Origin: Bacillota bacterium
Lineage (GTDB): Bacteria; Bacillota_I; Bacilli_A; RFN20; CAG-288
Direction: 5' to 3'
Assembly (NCBI GenBank): GCA_023459795.1
Contig: JAEWSP010000023.1
Coordinates: 1-29,519 of the forward strand
DNA: 29,519 nucleotides
Below, piece by piece: positions 1 through 7,500 of this stretch (the first letter of the stretch is position 1; each line of letters opens with the position of its first letter). The position numbers and the translations under genes were made by a program. A model generated the notes under the pieces. The model was not told the DNA's origin and did not search any database. It worked only from the letters and a program-made list of their open reading frames with translations.

Positions 1-14
1 CACACTTATACAGC

Positions 15-38
15 GCTCCACTACCATTTTTTAGGAGC
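15..38. repeat. Hairpin repeat, copy 1
   Basis: GCTCC (15-19) pairs with GGAGC (34-38) around a loop reading ACTACC, T-rich, A. The same arrangement recurs in direct orientation at 445-466. There the fourth base pair has changed from C-G to T-A, so pairing is kept while the sequence differs. This suggests the stem matters, in RNA or in single-stranded DNA. Confidence 0.5.
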
Positions 39-155
39 GAAACTCTTTTAAGTGTTAACGAACCAACACGAACCGAATCAGGCACATCCGAATTTTTCTG
101 AACACCCCTATTTTTTGACTGATTTCATGTAAATTCGACCCTGCTTTTAGTCATT

Positions 156-206
156 TGAGTGGAAATTTAGGGGTAATTTTGCCATTTTAGTGGCTTTTTC
201 CACTCA
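156..206. repeat. 10-bp inverted repeat TGAGTGGAAA / TTTCCACTCA
   Basis: TGAGTGGAAA (156-165) and TTTCCACTCA (197-206) are perfect inverted repeats. Nested inside is a smaller stem, GCCA/TGGC (181-194). A contracted relative, TGAGTGGA-GATT-TCCACTCA, lies at 28363-28382 near the other end of the conserved block. Its trailing bases are similar but in the opposite orientation. Confidence 0.55.
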
Positions 207-444
207 GCCCTCGTTTGGCGTAATCTCAATAAGTTCGATGATATCGGTCTTTTTTGAAATTGCGTTTTTGGCGACCCGAGACTCTTTTGAGTGCTTCGTG
301 TATACCAGGTTTCACCAAAAGGCCATGATGTGCAGAATGGTGCAGTAAGTATTTCTAATGCTCTAAGGGGGAAACCTATTGAGCCTTTCGAAACATCTTT
401 TGCGCCACACCCGCATAAGTGAGATTTTATCACAATTGGGCATT

Positions 445-466
445 GCTTCACTACCTTTTTAGAAGC
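445..466. repeat. Hairpin repeat, copy 2
   Basis: GCTTC (445-449) pairs with GAAGC (462-466). The loop ACTACCTTTTTA closely matches copy 1 at 15-38, and both copies are followed by an AAAC-type tail. The two copies lie about 430 bp apart in the same orientation and flank the decayed coding segment. They could be the ends of a small non-autonomous element. Confidence 0.5.
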
Positions 467-574
467 AAAACAGGATTAAGTAAATAGGGAATTCAGATTG
501 AGAAATCATTGGATGGTGTTCCTTGTTTCTTTTCCTGGCTTTACCGGGCAATATAAAGGATCTATAAAGTACTG

Positions 575-604
575 TTGATAATTAAATAACAATAGTTATA
601 TAAT
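575..604 (+). promoter_or_regulatory. Promoter with long leader upstream of the surface protein
   Basis: TTGATA (575-580) and TATAAT (599-604) are separated by 18 bp, close to a sigma-A consensus. The next gene starts at 880, giving a leader of roughly 270 nt. The leader carries a hairpin built on the palindrome CTTTTCGCGAAAAG near 762-780. A 14-nt sequence, AAAGTACTGTTGAT, overlaps the -35 box (566-579) and recurs with one change at 682-695. Confidence 0.5.
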
Positions 605-879
605 TAAGTCATCTAAATAACAGCTATTATTTGTAAACGACAAGCTGACTGCTAAGTCTTCTGAAAACAAAAGACCATCTGAAAGTACTGTAGATTGGCG
701 GAAAGACGAAAGGAATCCCAAAAAAGAAAATCTTTCTAATGCGTACTTTAAGAAAAGAGTCTTTCTTTTCGCGAAAAGGGACTGTCTAGGATCCGTTCCA
801 TAATGAAGGAGAAAGGAGAACGAAGCAGAATCATTTAGGAAAGACGGGCTATTGCTGAATTTCCAAGAAAGGAAAAACT

Positions 880-3075
880 ATGTCATTAAAAAAGAAAAAT
901 GTCTTTGCAGCTTTGTTTCTTGCCGGATCTTTGGTCCGTTTCCCTGCAGCTGGCAATACTGTTAACAGTATTCCATCTCCTTCACTGAAGAAGGCATCCA
1001 CTTTCCAAACAGACGGCTTAAAGGGGCTTAAAACCAAGATAGCGAACGCTTCTAGCGGGGATACTATCCAGATCACCAAGAGGTTTGAAATCCCCTCGGA
1101 TTCTGCAGGAGTTAATATTACGTCCTATATTTCCGTAGACAAGAGTCTGACTATCGAAGGCTCGGATTCTTCTATTACGATCAAGCGGGCAGGCGGATTA
1201 TCGATCTTTGAATTCTACGGTAACGGTTCTTATTCTGCTAGCCCTGTAGAGATCACATTAAGAAACATCACTTTCGATGGTGGCTCCACTTTGGTTGGGA
1301 CCTCCCCGGCGACCTGGATGAACACCGGTGTACATGGAAGATCCATCCTGGACGTTGCCAATAAGGCAACCTTGAATGTGGATGACGGAGTCACTATCCG
1401 CAACGGCTGGTGCTCCAACTCCGCTGCGACACGCTCGACCAATGCCACTACAGCCGCTTACGGTGGTGCCATCCGTGTAGACTGGAGTTCCAGTATCGGA
1501 GGCGGAAAGACCAACCTCCGTTCCGGCTCCCTGATTGAAAAATGCGTTGCCATCAACGACGATACCACTTCCTTCCATGATGGAAATGGCTATGGAGGCG
1601 GAATCGGTGCCTACAACTATGCTTATCTGAACGTCTATGGCGGAACCATCCAGAACTGCTATGCTGCCAGAGGCGGTGTCGTTGGCAGCACGTACAAGTT
1701 GAATACCTCGAGTAATACAAGCGGTGTCATCAACGTGTCCGGCGGTATCCTGGACGGGAATTATGCGGAAGAGGGCGGAGCTCTCTTATTCGAAGGCAAG
1801 GCAACCCATACGGTTTATGGCGGAACCATTACGAATAACCATATTCTGTCCCAGACAGGGCATGGCTATTCCAACTCCAGAACAGGGCTTCGCGGGGGAG
1901 CAATTGCTTCTACCGAAGAAAACAACATAAAGCTTGCTGTAGACAACACTTCTATCACCATGAGCGGGAATGATGTCAAGAACGGAAACTACACTTATGG
2001 TGGCAGTGCGCAATGCTACGGGAAGTACCTTTCCGGGTTTTCTACAACCGAGACTTTCAAGATCACCTTTGATTCCAACGGCGGAAATACGGTTGTTCCG
2101 CAATATGTCCAATCCGGAAACAGCCGCGGGGATTCCTTCCCAGGGGAGGTTATCAAGCCAGGCAGTACATTCCTAGGCTGGTTTGACAATTCTGCCTTTA
2201 CGGGAGAAAAGATCACGAAGGAAACGGTCTTTACCAAGAACACAACTCTTTATGCGAAATGGCAGGAATCCTCTCCTATAGCTGTTACCGGGATCTCCTT
2301 AGACGTAACAGCAAAAGAAATAAAGGTTGGAGATACCTTCTCCTTGATCCCGGCTATTACTCCTCAGGATGCAACGAACAAGACAGTCTCTTATTCCTCT
2401 AAGGACGAAGGGATTGCTACCGTCAGTGATAAAGGGGTAGTAAAAGGCCTTAAGGCTGGAAAGACTACAATAGAGGTCAAAACAGCAGACGGCAGTTTCG
2501 TGGCAAACTGCGACGTTACTGTTAAAGCAAACAGCTATGAAGCACCGAGTCTTCCTAATCCTCTTGACCTGGAAATAACTTCCACAAGCTTTGTTGCCAA
2601 GTGGAACAGCGTCAAGGATGCTCTCTCCTACGAGTTCGATCTCTCCCCGTCGGATAGCTTTGATACCTTCGTAGAGGGATATAAGAGCAGATCCGTTACC
2701 GGCACATCTCTGGCCATCCAGGGATTGCAGGAGAACGGAGTCTATGCCTACCGGGTAAGAGCCGTCTTTGCAGGTGGCAAGAGCGGAAACCCCGTCATTG
2801 TCGGGGTCGGGCTCAATAGCCCTAAAAAAGGATTAGGGGCTGGAGCAATTGCCGGAATTGTCATCGGATCCGTCTTCTTATTCATCCTAGTTCTGATTGC
2901 TATCCTCTATGTATTATGGAAGAAGAAGGGATACAGATACGGAGTCTTCGCTGCATTCTTGGTTCCAATGTTCCGTTTCTTCAATAAATTGTTTTTCAAG
3001 ACGGAGCTGAATGATATCGAACGGAAAGAAGTAAAGGAAGAAGCGAAAAAAGAAGAAAAGAAGAAGAATAAGTAG
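880..3075 (+). CDS. Membrane-anchored surface protein: beta-helix, InlB-type repeat, Ig-like and FN3 domains
   Basis: This 731-residue protein is probably secreted and held at the cell surface. It starts with a basic, hydrophobic signal-like segment (about 1-25). Residues about 50-390 are rich in short Gly/Asn/Thr turns (YGGTI, GGAI, VYGGTIxN), as in right-handed parallel beta-helices. Residues 392-461 resemble the Listeria-Bacteroides (InlB B / Flg_new) repeat, with FDSNGG, GWFD and LYAKW. Residues 467-548 look like a bacterial Ig-like Big_2 domain, and 553-645 like fibronectin type III. A membrane helix (about 652-680) and a Lys/Glu-rich tail follow; there is no LPXTG signal. The SD site GAAAGGA lies 6-7 nt before the ATG, and a hairpin follows the stop. 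Adhesion or matrix binding is an inference from architecture; no enzyme motif is seen. Confidence 0.85.
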   Translation: MSLKKKNVFAALFLAGSLVRFPAAGNTVNSIPSPSLKKASTFQTDGLKGLKTKIANASSGDTIQITKRFEIPSDSAGVNITSYISVDKSLTIEGSDSSITIKRAGGLSIFEFYGNGSYSASPVEITLRNITFDGGSTLVGTSPATWMNTGVHGRSILDVANKATLNVDDGVTIRNGWCSNSAATRSTNATTAAYGGAIRVDWSSSIGGGKTNLRSGSLIEKCVAINDDTTSFHDGNGYGGGIGAYNYAYLNVYGGTIQNCYAARGGVVGSTYKLNTSSNTSGVINVSGGILDGNYAEEGGALLFEGKATHTVYGGTITNNHILSQTGHGYSNSRTGLRGGAIASTEENNIKLAVDNTSITMSGNDVKNGNYTYGGSAQCYGKYLSGFSTTETFKITFDSNGGNTVVPQYVQSGNSRGDSFPGEVIKPGSTFLGWFDNSAFTGEKITKETVFTKNTTLYAKWQESSPIAVTGISLDVTAKEIKVGDTFSLIPAITPQDATNKTVSYSSKDEGIATVSDKGVVKGLKAGKTTIEVKTADGSFVANCDVTVKANSYEAPSLPNPLDLEITSTSFVAKWNSVKDALSYEFDLSPSDSFDTFVEGYKSRSVTGTSLAIQGLQENGVYAYRVRAVFAGGKSGNPVIVGVGLNSPKKGLGAGAIAGIVIGSVFLFILVLIAILYVLWKKKGYRYGVFAAFLVPMFRFFNKLFFKTELNDIERKEVKEEAKKEEKKKNK

Positions 3076-3092
3076 ACTGGTTCTTTCTTCCC

Positions 3093-3125
3093 GGAAAGGA
3101 GGCCTCTATAGGAGGCTTCCTTTCT
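3093..3125 (+). terminator. Hairpin after the surface-protein gene
   Basis: GGAAAGGAGGCCTC (3093-3106) pairs with GAGGCTTCCTTTC (3112-3124) around a 5-nt loop, with one G-T wobble. It lies 17 nt after the stop at 3075. The T-run is short, so this is a likely but imperfect intrinsic terminator. Confidence 0.6.
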
Positions 3126-3180
3126 GTAAGAAGAGGAATCGATCCCTCTCTCCAATCCCGGTGTTCGATTTCGTATCGTT

Positions 3181-3208
3181 TTTATTCTTGCAATACTTGC
3201 TATATAAT
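3181..3208 (+). promoter_or_regulatory. Promoter of the TetR-type gene
   Basis: TATAAT (3203-3208) lies 33 bp before the ATG at 3241. A weak -35, TTTATT (3181-3186), sits 16 bp upstream. The strong SD AGAGGTGAT precedes the start codon. Confidence 0.5.
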
Positions 3209-3240
3209 GATTACAAATAAAAGAAAAGCAGAGGTGATAG

Positions 3241-3795
3241 ATGGCTTATAGAAAGATCAATAGCTCTCAGGAAGACGTCATTCAGAAAGTTATTCAGCTG
3301 GGTGCAGAATATGGTTCCAGCCATGTGACCATGAGGACCTTGGCAGATGCCTGCCAGGTTTCTACCTTTACTATTATCAGTATGTTCAAGAACAAGCAGG
3401 CATATCTGGACTTAGCAGCCCAGAGCATCGATGTTCCTCATATGGAAACCACGAAAAGACTGATTCAAAGCGGCTTAGGTCAGATAGAAGTCTTTGATAA
3501 GCTATTGGATATGTTCCTTTCAAAACCGGACGAAGCCTTGTTCTATATCTCCTATACCTATGATTATGGTTTTGATCCGACTTCCAACAACAAAAGAAAA
3601 GAAACCTTCCTTTCTATAGCGAAAGCTTTCTTCAGCGACAAGAAGGACGCGGAAGATGACTACCTGCTTCTTCTCTGGGACTATGTGACATCGATGCTCT
3701 TCTACTATGCCGAGAAGATAATCCATGGATACCTGAAGAACGATGCCAAGACGAGGAAGTGGATTGATGAGATTGTCTTTAAAGGAATCCTGTAG
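3241..3795 (+). CDS. TetR/AcrR-family transcriptional regulator
   Basis: This 184-residue protein has the size and layout of TetR-family repressors. An N-terminal three-helix DNA-binding domain carries its helix-turn-helix at about residues 31-50 (MRTLADACQVSTFTIISMF), followed by the usual K-x-x-Y/F-L boundary. The rest is a helical ligand/dimer domain without recognisable specificity. The start is well supported by AGAGGTGATAG before the ATG. It lies alone between the surface-protein gene and tRNA-Pro, so the surface protein or itself are possible targets (inference). Its terminator overlaps its own stop codon. The recognition helix is atypical (STFTIISMF instead of the common xxxxYxYF), so the family call rests on overall layout. 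Confidence 0.75.
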   Translation: MAYRKINSSQEDVIQKVIQLGAEYGSSHVTMRTLADACQVSTFTIISMFKNKQAYLDLAAQSIDVPHMETTKRLIQSGLGQIEVFDKLLDMFLSKPDEALFYISYTYDYGFDPTSNNKRKETFLSIAKAFFSDKKDAEDDYLLLLWDYVTSMLFYYAEKIIHGYLKNDAKTRKWIDEIVFKGIL

Positions 3796-3813
3796 GATCA
3801 AGGATTCCTTTTT
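3781..3813 (+). terminator. Terminator overlapping the TetR stop codon
   Basis: AAAGGAATCC (3781-3790) and GGATTCCTTT (3802-3811) form a perfect 10-bp stem with an 11-nt loop, followed by more T. The stop codon (3793-3795) lies in the loop, so the last codons double as the 5' arm of the stem. Confidence 0.8.
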
Positions 3814-3885
3814 GTTTGGAAATAAGGGCATTCTATATTAGTAGGTTGGTTTTGCTGTGGAATCCCATCTTGTCTGAAGTAAGCC

Positions 3886-4152
3886 TTACGGCTCTTCCAG
3901 ACAGGAACCGGTGCAAGAAGCAGCAGGAGCAGCAGAAGAAGGATAGAGGAGTTGTATCAGCTCTTTAAACGGATAATAAGGAACTCCGTATGCAAGAAGG
4001 TTCTTTTCTGCCTGGAAGAGAACCTTGAAAGGAACAGAACCAAAAGAAAGAAGGTAATCCTTCCGGATTCCTTCTTTTTTTCCGGCCTGAAAAAGGGAAA
4101 GATAAGTGCGGAGGCTGTTCTGAAGTTCCTGTACTGTGTGTTCTTGATCCAT
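3886..4152 (-). CDS. Possible small protein, unknown function
   Basis: This 88-codon minus-strand frame starts with ATG. The composition looks protein-like: a charged N-terminus, a hydrophobic centre and a Cys-containing tail (CTGSCLEEP). I recognise no family. Its stop sits inside a hairpin (TGTCTGAAG at 3871-3879 pairing with CTTC, a bulged C and AGACA to 3903, inner GCC-TTAC-GGC) that has no T-run. No good SD precedes the ATG. A possible -10 (ATTCTA on the plus strand, 4163-4168) is so close that the message would be almost leaderless. The remaining bases of 3796-4266 show no other gene. It could be a real short gene or a chance frame. Confidence 0.35.
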   Translation of the reverse strand: MDQEHTVQELQNSLRTYLSLFQAGKKEGIRKDYLLSFGSVPFKVLFQAEKNLLAYGVPYYPFKELIQLLYPSSAAPAASCTGSCLEEP

Positions 4153-4266
4153 AGAGGCCTATATTCTATCTTACATAGATTAGGAAAAGGGAAAGGATGC
4201 TCTATTTCTATATTGGGAAAGAAGGAAATTTTAGGGAAAACTGTATCAAAATTGTATTATGAAATG

Positions 4267-4295
4267 AAAAAAGCCCTATTGCTAGGGCTTTTTTT
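4267..4295 (-). terminator. Terminator of tRNA-Pro
   Basis: AAAAAAGCCCTA (4267-4278) and TAGGGCTTTTTT (4283-4294) form a perfect 12-bp stem with a TTGC loop. T-runs on both strands could make it bidirectional. It lies six bases past the CCA end of the minus-strand tRNA. Confidence 0.85.
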
Positions 4296-4300
4296 ATACA

Positions 4301-4378
4301 TGGTTGAAGCGCAGGGATTCGAACCCTGGACCTCTTGGTCCCGAACCAAGCGTGCTACCAAGCTGCACCACGCCTCAA
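4301..4378 (-). tRNA. tRNA-Pro (anticodon CGG)
   Basis: Read on the minus strand, TTGAGGC pairs with GCTTCAA as the acceptor stem (one G-T pair), and CCA is encoded. The anticodon arm is CTTGG-TTCGGGA-CCAAG, placing CGG at positions 34-36, which reads CCG (proline). The T arm is CAGGG-TTCGAAT-CCCTG. A D arm with GCAGCTTGGTAGC is present. The promoter lies upstream at 4403-4430 and a terminator follows at once, so it is transcribed as a single-gene unit. Confidence 0.95.
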
Positions 4379-4402
4379 TGTGCCGAATCTTACGGCTTGT
4401 TT

Positions 4403-4430
4403 ATTATACCATTTGGGGGAACCAATTCAA
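4403..4430 (-). promoter_or_regulatory. Promoter of tRNA-Pro
   Basis: On the minus strand TTGAAT (4430-4425) and TATAAT (4408-4403) are separated by 16 bp. The -10 ends 25 nt before the mature tRNA 5' end, leaving a short leader for RNase P. Confidence 0.75.
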
Positions 4431-4503
4431 GAGTTTCTATTTGCTTTTTTCAAAAAGGAAAAACAGCGATAGGAAAAGGGAAAGAATAGCTTAGGAAGAG
4501 AAG

Positions 4504-4530
4504 AAAAGGCCTCTGCTTTTGCAGAGGCCT
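4504..4530 (-). terminator. Terminator of the large membrane-protein gene
   Basis: On the minus strand AGGCCTCTGC-AAAA-GCAGAGGCCT forms a perfect 10-bp stem followed by TTTTCTTCTCTT. It begins only six bases past the stop codon at 4537. Confidence 0.9.
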
Positions 4531-4536
4531 ACCTAA

Positions 4537-7500
4537 TTACTTCTTATCCTTCGGATCGACAGGCTTCATCGGCTTAACCGGCTTCGGAGCAATAGGAGCA
4601 ATCGGATGAATCGGACCGTTCGGTTTGCCCAACGGCTTCTTCACAGGAGCAACCGGCGGGATGACAGGCTGGATCTTTGCAACCGGCTTTTCTTCCGGCT
4701 TCTTCACCTCTTCCTTCGGTTTGTCTTCGCTGAAAGGATGAGTCGGTGCAACCGGCTTTACAGGCTTAAGAGGAGCCTGCGGCTTGATAGCTTCCGGCTT
4801 CTTCTCTTCTACTGCAGCCACTTCCTCGTCTGCCTTCTTGTTGGCCTTTACAAGGTCACGGATACTAGTAGCAGCGGAATAGTCTGCAACCGGCCTGGTA
4901 GGCTTTGCAACAGGGGCAGAGAAGTCGCTGGTCTTCTGATTGACATTGAAGATACCTTCCTTCTGAATCTGCTCTCTTCTCTTGCGGGAAGAAAGGGCGG
5001 AATTGTCTTCGCCGGCAAAGACAGGCATTGCCATAGGCTGGACCTTCGTGACACCCATACTGAAGGCCTGTTCGGCACTGAGTTCTCCTTCATATGTCTT
5101 GATCTTGTAATGGGCAAGCTCAAACTTGACATGCCGCGGAGCGACAGGAGTAATAGCACCCTTCGGGGCAGGAGCATGGATGGCATGAACCGGTCCGGCA
5201 ACAGCCGTAAGCTTCTTCTCTTCCGGCTTTTCTTCCACTACCGGTTCTTCTTCCTTCTTAATAGGAGTGACCAGCTGGATAGGATTGATAGCAGGATGCG
5301 GTTTTCCATGGATTCCAACCGGTGCAAACGGAGCACCCGGCTTTGCCATCGGCTTTACAATCGGAGAAGGAACAGGCTTGACGGCCGGAGCTACCGGTGC
5401 GACAGGCTTCTTCTCTTCCGGAATGTAATCGCCAGAGTTCCAGGAATTGCGGATTCTCTTCTTCGGTCCGTCATCGACTCCAAGAGGAGCATTATCGACA
5501 ATGGTTCCCTTGCCTTCCGGCTCACCGACATTCTTCTCGGCGTCCGGATTGACTCTTTCCTGAGGACGTTTTCTTGTCGGATAGGCAGTATTGTCAGCCA
5601 CAATGAAAGCACCATTATCGGCGACCTTCACCATAACTGGATTCTCTTCCTTCTTCTCGACCGGCTTTTCTTCCACTACCGGCTTTTCTTCTTCCGTCTT
5701 CTTTTCCGGCCACGGAGAGGCATTCCACTCATCGATGCCCGGAAGGACATCAATAGGTGTGCATTCCTTCGTCAAAGCCTTCTTTTCCGGCCACGGAGAA
5801 GCACTCCATTCATCAATGCCAGGGAGCTTATCGACAGTTGTCGGATCCGGCAGAGCCTTCTCAGCAGGCTTTTCTTCTGCAGGCTTGGCCTCTTCTACAG
5901 GCTTAGCTTCTTCTGCAGGCTTGACTTCTTCTGCAGGCTTTGCAACGACCGGAGGTACAAGCTTCGGTTCTGCAGGAGCCTGTTCTTCTTCCTTTAAGGC
6001 TTCCGCTTCTTCCGGCGGGAGATAGAAAGGAAGCACCCAGTGCGGTCTTAGGCGGAGTCTTGGTAACGGCAGATCGGAAACAGAGTTATCAGCAACGATA
6101 GAAAGCGATTCGGTATCTCCGATAACCTTCTTCATATCCGGGTTATGGGATTCCTGCGGACGATGGCGATGCGGGTAGCAGGTATTATCGGCAACGACCA
6201 TGGCACCGTCTTCATCGAAGGCAACCATGACCGGATCCTTTTCAGGAGCCTCCGGCTTAACAAGAGCTTCCTTCCGCTTGGCTTCTTCTTCGTCGATAGC
6301 CTTTAGGATCTCAGCCAAATCATACTGCTCACCGGCAGGTTCCGGTTCTTCAACAGGTTCCGGCTCTTCTGCAGGTTTGACTTCTTCTGCAGGCTTGACT
6401 TCTTCTGCAGGCTTGACCTCTTCAACAGGTTTAGCTTCTTCTGCAGGCTTGACCTCTTCTGCAGGCTTGACCTCTTCTGCAGGCTTAACCTCTTCGGCAG
6501 GCTTAACCTCTTCGACGACCGGCTTCTCTTCTTCCGGATTGTATTCCGGGATACGCCAGAAGTTGACGATACGGCGCTTTTCTAGTAGATCGATACCAAG
6601 CGGAGAATTCAATACAGTCGTAATCGGCTCTTCGGCATCTCCGGTTATCGGCTCATTGTCCGGATAGAGGTGTTCCTGGGAACGGGTAGAAGGATATAAG
6701 GTATTATCGGCCTTCCAAACTGGTTCATTCGGTTCCTTCTCTTCTTCTGCTTCAACCTTTTCAGGAACAGCTTCTTCAGCCTTCGGTTCTTCGACCGGCT
6801 CTTCCACCTTCTTCTCTTCGAAGATTTCTTCCGGCTTTTCTTCCGGTTCTTCTTCTACAGCGGATTCTTCAATAATCTTCGGTTCTTCTTCAGCAGAAGA
6901 TTCGACCTTCTCCTGACCCTTCGGCCAAGGAGCGGTTCTCCACTCATCGACACCAGGCATGACCGTAACCTTAGTCTCTTCCGATGCCTTTTCCTTGAAG
7001 GCGAGTTCGCCTTCCTTGGTCAGCTCATCATCCGGAAGAACAGCCGGCTTCAAACCGGTCGGCTCAAGATCAAGAAGAATCTTATCAATATCCGTACGAT
7101 AGATACCCTGAAGCTTGACTTCATGGAGGTGGAACGGTTCGAGAGTATTCAGAATCTCCATATCACGGTTTGTCGGATATTCGTATTCGTGGTCTTCTTC
7201 CTGCGGGGCAACAGCTTCCGGGATAATCGGATTCTCATCCTTGGCCTTGATAGGAGTAACCTTCTCTTCTTCGCCCATGACAGGAACAGCCTTCTCCTGA
7301 ACAGGAGCTTCCTTCTTTTCCTGCATGTCTGCTACGGCAGCCTTGGAAGCAAGCGGAGCTTTCTCCATGGCCTTGGCAACGATAGTCTCTTCGGCAGCTT
7401 CCTGCCTCGGAGCTTCCGTTATTGCCTTGACAGGATAAGGGATGTCTTCCACTTCTCCACGGACCGTGAAGATATCCATGATTAAAGCAACGACAATAAC

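Larger units (their letters stand above)
1..879. other. Gene-free left edge with decayed coding remnants and hairpins
   Basis: I see no convincing gene here. On the minus strand a 94-codon frame (167-451, GTG start) is open but has an unconvincing protein. A shifted minus frame between 204 and 311 reads like an ordinary protein C-terminus (ending DIIELIEITPNEG, then TGA). More short frames follow, each cut by stops (for example VEKATKMAKLPLNFHSND). This pattern suggests remnants of an old mobile or foreign gene. The stretch also holds two similar hairpins (15-38, 445-466), a 10-bp inverted repeat (156-206), a promoter (575-604) and a long leader towards the gene at 880. Confidence 0.5.

Noticed and set aside
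167..451. 94-codon minus-strand frame with GTG start
   Set aside because: There is no SD, it begins inside a hairpin repeat, and a shifted frame looks more protein-like. It is treated as part of a decayed region.
3952..4494. 180-codon plus-strand frame across tRNA-Pro
   Set aside because: It runs through a complete tRNA gene, its terminator and its promoter on the other strand, so it is not coding.
4606..5997. 463-codon plus-strand frame opposite the large membrane protein
   Set aside because: The Arg/Leu-rich composition is what the reverse of a Pro/Glu/Lys-rich gene gives; the minus-strand gene has SD, membrane helices and terminator.
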